From Acinetobacter gyllenbergii CIP 110306 = MTCC 11365 (lineage in GTDB: Bacteria > Pseudomonadota > Gammaproteobacteria > Pseudomonadales > Moraxellaceae): a stretch of 64,000 bases of DNA. Numbering within the stretch: the stretch's first letter is position 1; every line of letters starts with the position of its first letter. The notes under the pieces are model-generated. The model made no database searches. It was given only the letters and a program-made list of their open reading frames with translations, and was not told the origin of the DNA. A program made the translations under genes and the position numbers. The DNA lies in the NCBI RefSeq assembly GCF_000413855.1, contig NZ_ATGG01000020.1, positions 1 to 64,000 of the forward strand. Direction: 5' to 3'. This document shows, in pieces, positions 59,201 through 64,000 of this stretch.

Positions 59201-59712
59201 GACACTCCTGCCGCTTCTTCAATAAACACACGCATTTCTTCTGGCTTGGCATCAACCAGACGGTTAATCATGCCCTGTTCAATCACCGCATAAGAACGTG
59301 GCCCTAAACCTGTGCCCAAGAAAATATCGGTAATATCACGGCGACGGCAACGGGTGCCATTCAGGAAATATTCAGATTTACCTTCACGCGTGACTTGGCG
59401 GCGGACGGCCAGCTCGCTATAGGCATTATAAGCGCCACCGAGTTTGCCATAAGTATTATCAAAACGCAGTTCGACACTGGCAACCCCAACTGGTTTGCGT
59501 TTGGCGGTCCCGGTAAAAATAACATCCTGCATACTGCCGCCACGCAACTGGCGTGCGTTGGACTCGCCCATCACCCAGCGAATCGCATCAATGACATTTG
59601 ATTTACCACAACCGTTCGGCCCAACCACCGCAGTACGGTTGGCCTTAAAATGTAATGTTGTACTATCGGCGAAAGATTTAAAGCCTGAAAGTTTTAAACT
59701 GCTTAAACGCAT
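56263..59712 (-). CDS. smc: chromosome segregation protein SMC
   Basis: Ring ATPase that compacts the chromosome with ScpA and ScpB. The 1149-aa protein has Walker A GPNGCGKS at 31-38, two long coiled coils very rich in Gln flanking a hinge near residues 500-640, the signature LLSGGEKTLTALALVF, and Walker B FCVLDEVDAPLDD. Homopolymer-like CAA/CAG runs in the coiled coils account for many spurious frames on the other strand. It follows gntR by 10 bp. Confidence 0.97.
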   Translation of the reverse strand: MRLSSLKLSGFKSFADSTTLHFKANRTAVVGPNGCGKSNVIDAIRWVMGESNARQLRGGSMQDVIFTGTAKRKPVGVASVELRFDNTYGKLGGAYNAYSELAVRRQVTREGKSEYFLNGTRCRRRDITDIFLGTGLGPRSYAVIEQGMINRLVDAKPEEMRVFIEEAAGVSRYQARRRETLQHLEHTEQNLARLDDIAAELKSQLRSLKRQSEAAIQYKTLEGQIRTLKIEILSFQANQSQKLQQEYTVEMTALGENFKLVRSESQTIEHDLEATSALFQRLIQQSSPLQHEWQQAEKKLSELKMTLEQKQSLFQQNSTSLLQLEQQKVQTKERLQLSELQVETLSTQFDEQNESLLALEQQTQTAEQNFTDVQAQHKQAQQQFDQLKTQVDQQQQKKLQMAAQIEQLGKNVLRIEQQKQTLQTQTTQIRAQVQDDEQVQLQQLQQQLQQEIIALETAIEQLQQDVQTQQDQQQSNKTDLQSLKTEIQVLLAEQKNLNQLVAKQSPKHDQNAVRLMQSLRLSAQAKAHASIIEKFLAKWLQAQLIENGQAFQEGISRQLKSSPQQPIQVAELTCLSEWIEAPQSSLWANVAVAEDLTTALRSQVDLQHAQSILTLDGYHVGSDWVIALHYDEDSQTAQGMLSHQVRLEEIEQQLAQQQPQLDNLEHQFSQQQEMLQQQQQHLQQQQQSLKQKQKELQQLDVQIAKLQSTAQAFVLQQQQLADQLKQLDLQLEEDAMQRDDLEIDLHALALKLESVLPNYKTLQFQVENLNEQLDEQQQQLTQQQQQREALRRQTSQANQQIELLEKDISFLKTQYRQIIEQIEQAKKFVDPIQLELPNLESQFQQQFQQTEKLQKTWNEWQLELNQVQEKQQQLTEQRHQAQQKDEQVREQLEQKRLAWQAAKSDREHYLEQLKELNTDALSDVSIEIKDHQQKLEKAQQQFEKIGAVNLAASQEYEEVSQRFDELSHQMQDLQNTVDQLKDAMKSIDQETRKLFMTTFDQVNQELQLLFPKVFGGGEATLSLEDDWQSGVKLMARPPGKRNSSLALLSGGEKTLTALALVFAIFRLNPAPFCVLDEVDAPLDDANVQRYCNLVKELSEQVQFIYITHNKLAMTMATDLLGVTMPEPGTSKLVTVDLEQAKEYGLVAES

Positions 59713-59722
59713 ACTGCCCTAA

Positions 59723-60418
59723 CTAGCGGCGTGAGCGTCTAGCCCAAGCCAATTCAATCTGTTTCATACGTGTCAGAGATTCCAACACAAGGTTGCGCAA
59801 GTGTCGACAAAAATCTTCCATAAATAAAGCAGCTTGTTGTGATTTTCGGATCAAAATAGCATCAATCACCAACTTGAATAGGGTAAATGATTCTTGGAGC
59901 TCTCGACGCGAAGTATTCAAGGTCAAAAAATAACTACGGCGTAACGACGGCAACAGTTCTTTATAAAATTGCATCAAATAAGGATTCGCCACCATGTCAT
60001 GCTGTTCTGCCAGATATTTAAAGATGGCATCGTAAAATTTTTCGATATCGCCTGCGCGAACAAATTCGACCAGTTGATCCAATAAAGTTTGTAGTTGTTC
60101 TGCTTCATTGACTCGCCACGTTTCACTAATCCGCTGCACAATATGCCCAAGCACCATCACATTGGTGTCGAATAAAGCTTTGACTTGTTGTGCTGACATT
60201 TCAGAGACAATCGCGCCACGACGCGGAAAAATTTCAATTAAATAAGTCCGTTCCAGTAACAACAGTGCCTCACGAACCGAGCCACGACTGACATCTAATT
60301 CTTTGGCAATGCGCAACTCTTGAATGCGTTCGCCTTCAACCAGCTCACCACTAATAATTTGTTCACTAATATACTTTGCAATCTGTTCAGAAAGACTATC
60401 AGCCTCTTCGAGATTCAT
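59723..60418 (-). CDS. GntR-family transcriptional regulator (FadR/FCD type)
   Basis: A 231-aa regulator. The winged helix spans about residues 10-72 (IISGELVEGERIQELRIAKE, VSRGSVREALLLLE), followed by a helical ligand domain of about 150 residues. The effector is unknown. GAGGGA lies just before the ATG. A 13-bp palindrome over its own -35 suggests autorepression. The smc gene starts 10 bp after its stop, so the regulator may also set smc-zipA levels. Confidence 0.88.
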   Translation of the reverse strand: MNLEEADSLSEQIAKYISEQIISGELVEGERIQELRIAKELDVSRGSVREALLLLERTYLIEIFPRRGAIVSEMSAQQVKALFDTNVMVLGHIVQRISETWRVNEAEQLQTLLDQLVEFVRAGDIEKFYDAIFKYLAEQHDMVANPYLMQFYKELLPSLRRSYFLTLNTSRRELQESFTLFKLVIDAILIRKSQQAALFMEDFCRHLRNLVLESLTRMKQIELAWARRSRR

Positions 60419-60490
60419 GAGTCCCTCGCTATCTTTGTTATACGCATTGATACAATGCTGTTTGCGCTTTTTTGTTTTAACTGATCTCGC

Positions 60491-60520
60491 CCTATAAATT
60501 CTATATCATTGTCTGACAAT
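60491..60520 (-). promoter_or_regulatory. gntR promoter with overlapping palindromic operator
   Basis: Read leftward: -35 TTGTCA (60519-60514), 17-bp spacer, -10 TATAGG (60496-60491). The perfect palindrome ATTGTC T GACAAT (60508-60520) covers the -35. FadR-type regulators bind such GTC-N-GAC sites. The rest of the 341-bp gap to 60759 is AT-rich, with no gene. Confidence 0.68.
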
Positions 60521-60759
60521 TTTATTGCTTTTTAAGCCAATTGCGCTAAAAAATCGCAATATGATTCTCAATATGTACTAAAAAGTTAGTTTTTCTATTT
60601 TGAATATCAAATATTTATGTACTCAAGTAAAACTTAACCACACATCTGAAAAGATTTTCTTTCATCGCCTTTTAATTGATACAAGTCACAAAAAATAATA
60701 TTTTCATTAAAAATATCGCACTTTTAATTCTCCTACTGAATTACTCAGTACACATATAG

Positions 60760-61737
60760 ATGAGTCATAACATGGGTGTTCATCAAGCGGTCAATATTGC
60801 TATTTTTGGGCTCAGTCTCAGAACCTTGAATGAGTTAAAACAACAGGTTGAAACGGCTGTGCCACATCATGTCCAAATCAATTGGAGCAATATTGCCGAG
60901 CCGCAGCTGGATATCCTCATGATCAATCAGCTATTTTTTGATTCCCCCAATATTAAAAGCTTGCTGCAAAACAATAAAATCAATGTGCTGAAAATTGCCA
61001 ATGACCTTGATAAAAATAGCGCCATTGAAGATGACACCTTATTTCTGCCCTTGAACCATCTCCATTCATTGCATCACTGGCTCAGCCTTCATCTAAATGA
61101 ACGCTTAAATCAAAGCTCAGAAAATATCGAAACTGAAGATACTCCGACCTTTCAGCGCAAACAAATTAAAGAAGTATTACAAGAAATCCAGAATCCGAAA
61201 AATGGCAAGATTCAGCTGTTTGATAACCAAGGACTACTCGCCATTGCCGATCCACGCAATCAATGGCTATGGCAACATGCTGAATTTGACTCTTTTCAAA
61301 CCGACCCAAGCCTGAACTACACCTATGCCACACAAAATGATCTGCATTGGACTTTAGATGCACCGCAGCAAGACTTAAAACAATGGCTCTGGCATTTACT
61401 CTGGACCTCCATGAACTTTGAAGGATTATGTCCCGCCTCTGCCTCGAGTTTTTATCTGCAGTTCTGGCCGCAACCCAAAAACAAGCTTGATCGCCAAGAT
61501 ATCTTACGGATGTCTGCTTGTTTTGCCCAAGGTGCGCAAATCAGTATGGTTGCACAACAACTCAATCTGCCCGAACAAAAGGTCAGACACTTTGTTGCGG
61601 CGTGTTTGGGTGCAGAGTGTGGCACATTGATTAAAGATCAACAGGCAAAATATCGCCCGCAAACTCAGCAAAGCGAAACAGAACAACATTTTATGAAAAA
61701 ACTATTTGGTCGCTTACGCCATCGTTTAGGCTTTTAA
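60760..61737 (+). CDS. unknown protein paired with a small GTPase, 325 aa
   Basis: Function not recognised. The first 125 residues look like an alpha/beta (response-regulator-like) fold without a clear phospho-Asp site. The middle is Gln/Trp-rich, and residues about 255-295 (ILRMSACFAQGAQISMVAQQ, LNLPEQKVRHFVAACLG) could form a helix-turn-helix. It ends in a basic tail (KKLFGRLRHRLGF). The first ATG lacks a ribosome binding site; ATG at 60772 is an alternative. It is followed after 14 bp by the GTPase gene. Confidence 0.72.
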   Translation: MSHNMGVHQAVNIAIFGLSLRTLNELKQQVETAVPHHVQINWSNIAEPQLDILMINQLFFDSPNIKSLLQNNKINVLKIANDLDKNSAIEDDTLFLPLNHLHSLHHWLSLHLNERLNQSSENIETEDTPTFQRKQIKEVLQEIQNPKNGKIQLFDNQGLLAIADPRNQWLWQHAEFDSFQTDPSLNYTYATQNDLHWTLDAPQQDLKQWLWHLLWTSMNFEGLCPASASSFYLQFWPQPKNKLDRQDILRMSACFAQGAQISMVAQQLNLPEQKVRHFVAACLGAECGTLIKDQQAKYRPQTQQSETEQHFMKKLFGRLRHRLGF

Positions 61738-61751
61738 TTAAGGTCATCCCT

Positions 61752-62294
61752 ATGATTTTACATCAATATAAAATTGTCTTCGGTGGCACCATGGGTTCAG
61801 GTAAATCCTCGGCAATCAAAGCATTATCTGAAATTGAAGTCCTCAGTACCGAAGCACTGAACACCGATACCGAATCACATGACAAGTTACTGACCACTGT
61901 TGGGATTGATTATGGCGAACTGACTTTGGAGGACGGGCTCAAGGTCGGTTTATATGGCACACCCGGGCAAGATCGCTTCGATTTTATTTGGGCAGTGATT
62001 TGTAAAGGTGCAATCGGCACTATTGTCATGATTGATCACGCTGCCGAAAACCCTTTATTAGATTTAGAGCAATATCTTCAGGCCTTTCAGCCCTTTAGTC
62101 ATAATATTGTGATTGCAATTACCCATATTGATCGTATGCCAGAACGCACCTTATCCATGTATCGTGACTGGCTGGCCGCCAAAGAACTGAATTACCCACT
62201 ATTCTTTATTGATGCACGTCAGCAAGATGATGTACTTCTTCTGGTCGAAACCTTGATTGCCACCATTGAAGTACATTATGGTCTCACTCACTAA
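61752..62294 (+). CDS. small Ras-like GTPase (COG2229/MglA-like)
   Basis: A 180-aa single-domain GTPase. G1 P-loop GTMGSGKS is at 12-19, the G2 Thr lies in TTVGIDYGE (about 48-56), G3 is GTPGQDRF at 69-76 (Gln present), and G4 is THID at 124-127, where NKxD is common. This is the pattern of small bacterial GTPases such as CvcD of conservons and, more distantly, MglA. It likely works with the 325-aa protein encoded just upstream. The process controlled is unknown. Confidence 0.82.
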   Translation: MILHQYKIVFGGTMGSGKSSAIKALSEIEVLSTEALNTDTESHDKLLTTVGIDYGELTLEDGLKVGLYGTPGQDRFDFIWAVICKGAIGTIVMIDHAAENPLLDLEQYLQAFQPFSHNIVIAITHIDRMPERTLSMYRDWLAAKELNYPLFFIDARQQDDVLLLVETLIATIEVHYGLTH

Positions 62295-62300
62295 AACGGA

Positions 62301-63101
62301 TTAGAGCAAACCTTTATAAATAAAGTAACTGCCAACCACCACCAATAGGCCTGCAAAACATTTTTTTAGCATGGCTGGTGACAGACGATGTGCCACTTTG
62401 GCACCAAATTTTGCGGTGATAAAGCTCATCACACTGATGCCCAAGAAAGCATAGATATGCACATAACCAATCGTGTTCGGCACTTCAATCTGCTCTTTGG
62501 CACCAAACCACATAAAGCCTAATGCCCCCGCCACTGCAATGGGTAAACCACAGGCAGCCGAAGTTGCCACTGCCTTTTGCATGACCACGCCATGACGATT
62601 GAGATAAGGTACTGTAAGGCTGCCCCCCCCAATACCAAAAATCGCGGATGCCACCCCAATGCCACCACCCGCAGCAAGTTGTAACGCTGCTGAAGGAAGA
62701 TGACGATTTGGATCAACCACCGCATTTGCCCCTCTAAACATCTTATAAGCCATCCAGACGGCGAAGACACCTATCACCAACTGTAAATGCTGCCCTGACA
62801 TCAAATCAGCCACCCCAGCACCGAGGAATGAACCCAACACCAAGCCCGGTGCCAAATTACGAAATACGGGCCACAACACTGCCCCTTTTTTATGATGTGC
62901 CATCACCGAACTAATCGAGGTCACAATAATGGTTGCTAAGGATGTTCCAACTGCAATATGCATAATGACATTGGGGTCATAATTCATTTGAGTGAACACA
63001 ATATATAAAATCGGCACAATAATTAGACCACCGCCCACACCAAATAGCCCCGCAGCAAATCCAGCAATTGCGCCAATCAGCAAATATATGATTAACTCCA
63101 T
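62301..63101 (-). CDS. TauE/SafE-family membrane permease
   Basis: A 266-aa putative anion (sulfite or organosulfonate) exporter. It has eight or so TM helices in two similar halves, each with a Gly-rich motif: GLFGVGGGLIIVPIL and AIFGIGGGSLTVPYL. The start is uncertain: ATG at 63101 and GTG at 63107 both lack a good ribosome binding site. Divergent from birA, with almost no spacer. Confidence 0.85.
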   Translation of the reverse strand: MELIIYLLIGAIAGFAAGLFGVGGGLIIVPILYIVFTQMNYDPNVIMHIAVGTSLATIIVTSISSVMAHHKKGAVLWPVFRNLAPGLVLGSFLGAGVADLMSGQHLQLVIGVFAVWMAYKMFRGANAVVDPNRHLPSAALQLAAGGGIGVASAIFGIGGGSLTVPYLNRHGVVMQKAVATSAACGLPIAVAGALGFMWFGAKEQIEVPNTIGYVHIYAFLGISVMSFITAKFGAKVAHRLSPAMLKKCFAGLLVVVGSYFIYKGLL

Positions 63102-63107
63102 AAACAC

Positions 63108-63884
63108 ATGACCACTCTACTTGTAAAAATGATGGATGATTTCGCAACCCGCCAGCTTCAGCAATTATTGAACGCAAAAAATCAATTTCCAGAAGTGGTG
63201 CTGCTTAAAACAACCACAACATCGACCAATGATGATATGCGTGAAATTGCACAAAAAGGGATGACCACAGGATTGGTCTGTAGTGCACAGCAAACCCAAG
63301 GTCGTGGTCAGCACCAGCGACAATGGGCCTCTCCTGAGGGCAACATTTATTTAAGCACACTGATCCAAACCAATACAGCACTGGATGGTCGCTTAGCGCT
63401 TGAAGTTGCGTTAAATATCTTACAGATGCCTAGCTTGCATGGCTTGAACTTACAGGTCAAATGGCCCAATGATTTATACAGCCCTCAGGGGAAATGGGGC
63501 GGAATCTTGGTAGAACCACTTTCACCCAATCAAGCCATTGTCGGTGTAGGGATGAATCTAAGTACTCCCCCTGTTGAAAATGCAGACCAACCGATCACCT
63601 CTTTAGCCATGCTCGGTTTAGCCCATGTAGATCGTTTAACCCTGATTGCGGAACTTTACACCGCAATTCAACAAGCAGCACAATGGTTCGAACATGGCAG
63701 TTATAATTTAGCTGAACGTTTTAACCATCATGCAATTTGGTTGAATCAACAGGTCGAATTTGAACATACCCTCGGTAAAGTTCAGGGGCTATTTCAAGGG
63801 ATTTCCAATGACGGTGCGGTGTTGATCAAAACCGATCAGCTTCAACAATTCTATCAAGGCCGTTTACGTCTTGCCTCGATTTAA
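63108..63884 (+). CDS. birA: biotin-[acetyl-CoA-carboxylase] ligase without DNA-binding domain
   Basis: Attaches biotin to the carboxylase carrier protein. The 258-aa protein begins about 30 residues before the catalytic domain, so it lacks the wHTH of E. coli BirA. Motifs are TTTSTNDDM, the biotinyl-AMP loop QGRGQHQRQW, and KWPNDLYSPQGKWGGIL. As a group I ligase it cannot repress the bio genes directly. Two ATGs at 63129 and 63132 are other possible starts. The coaX gene follows after 15 bp. Confidence 0.93.
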   Translation: MTTLLVKMMDDFATRQLQQLLNAKNQFPEVVLLKTTTTSTNDDMREIAQKGMTTGLVCSAQQTQGRGQHQRQWASPEGNIYLSTLIQTNTALDGRLALEVALNILQMPSLHGLNLQVKWPNDLYSPQGKWGGILVEPLSPNQAIVGVGMNLSTPPVENADQPITSLAMLGLAHVDRLTLIAELYTAIQQAAQWFEHGSYNLAERFNHHAIWLNQQVEFEHTLGKVQGLFQGISNDGAVLIKTDQLQQFYQGRLRLASI

Positions 63885-63899
63885 AAGAGTGATGATGCA

Positions 63900-64000
63900 A
63901 TGAAAAGTTTATGGCTGGATATTGGTAATACCCGCTTAAAATACTGGATCACCGCACATGATCAAGTGATTGAACATGCTGCCGAGTTACACCTACAGTC
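63900..64000 (+). CDS. coaX: type III pantothenate kinase, 5' part
   Basis: Runs off the window edge. The first 33 codons read [20 protein letters not shown] and so on. DIGNTRLK is the ATP-binding motif of CoaX, which catalyses the first step of CoA synthesis. Its place right after birA is common in gammaproteobacteria. Confidence 0.88.
   Translation, partial: MKSLWLDIGNTRLKYWITAHDQVIEHAAELHLQ

Noticed and set aside
56402-59722. Many rightward frames opposite smc
   Set aside because: They are shadows of the Gln-rich coiled coil on the other strand, with no start signals.

Overview
The window is chromosomal DNA of an Acinetobacter species. It is AT-rich, and it carries several Acinetobacter-like arrangements: three tandem tRNA-Gln genes before prs-rplY-pth, a CatM/BenM-type regulator next to benABCDE, a short L25 protein, and an fab cluster without plsX/fabH. 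The species cannot be named from the window alone.

Layout. 1-2.9 kb: tRNA-Gln x3, prs, rplY, pth, panD. 3-6.3 kb: a cNMP-domain patatin-like phospholipase facing a two-gene operon of unknown function. 6.4-9.5 kb: FMN riboswitch and ribB, a HAD phosphatase, thiD, and a BON-LysM protein (Kbp). 9.7-12.8 kb: yceD-rpmF and fabD-fabG-acpP, leftward. 12.9-17.6 kb: epmC-like, yciO-like, a GNAT gene, then scpA-scpB-rluB.

17.6-33.2 kb is the most coherent accessory block. A leftward operon encodes two peptide-type substrate-binding proteins, a secreted M3 metallopeptidase, two permeases and a double ATPase. Divergent from it are a TonB-dependent receptor and its own TonB, ExbB, ExbD and ExbD. The 646-bp gap between the two transcription units has a perfect -24/-12 (sigma-54) promoter facing the receptor. 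It also has a weaker sigma-54-like element facing the transporter and a 22-bp dyad between them. I infer a dedicated outer-to-inner-membrane (oligo)peptide import system under RpoN control.

33.2-39.9 kb: biotin synthesis (bioA-bioF-bioC-unknown membrane gene-bioD, with a BioH-like esterase upstream). Two copies of a structured repeat flank it. Their three shared stems differ or extend by compensatory changes. 40-50 kb: a secreted peroxiredoxin, then the benzoate cluster benM / benABCDE-benK-benP. It has BenM-type operators, two leader stem-loops and several hairpins between genes. No cat genes adjoin it. 50.2-60.4 kb: a bacterioferritin lacking the usual haem-ligand Met, an SDR reductase, an unknown membrane gene, ligA, zipA, smc, and a GntR-family regulator with a palindromic operator over its own promoter. 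60.7-64 kb: an unknown gene paired with a small Ras-like GTPase, a TauE/SafE permease, a biotin ligase lacking the DNA-binding domain, and the start of coaX.

There is no prophage, IS element, CRISPR array or rRNA. Most genes look intact. Coordinates were read by eye, and start codons were chosen by Shine-Dalgarno spacing and family start sites.
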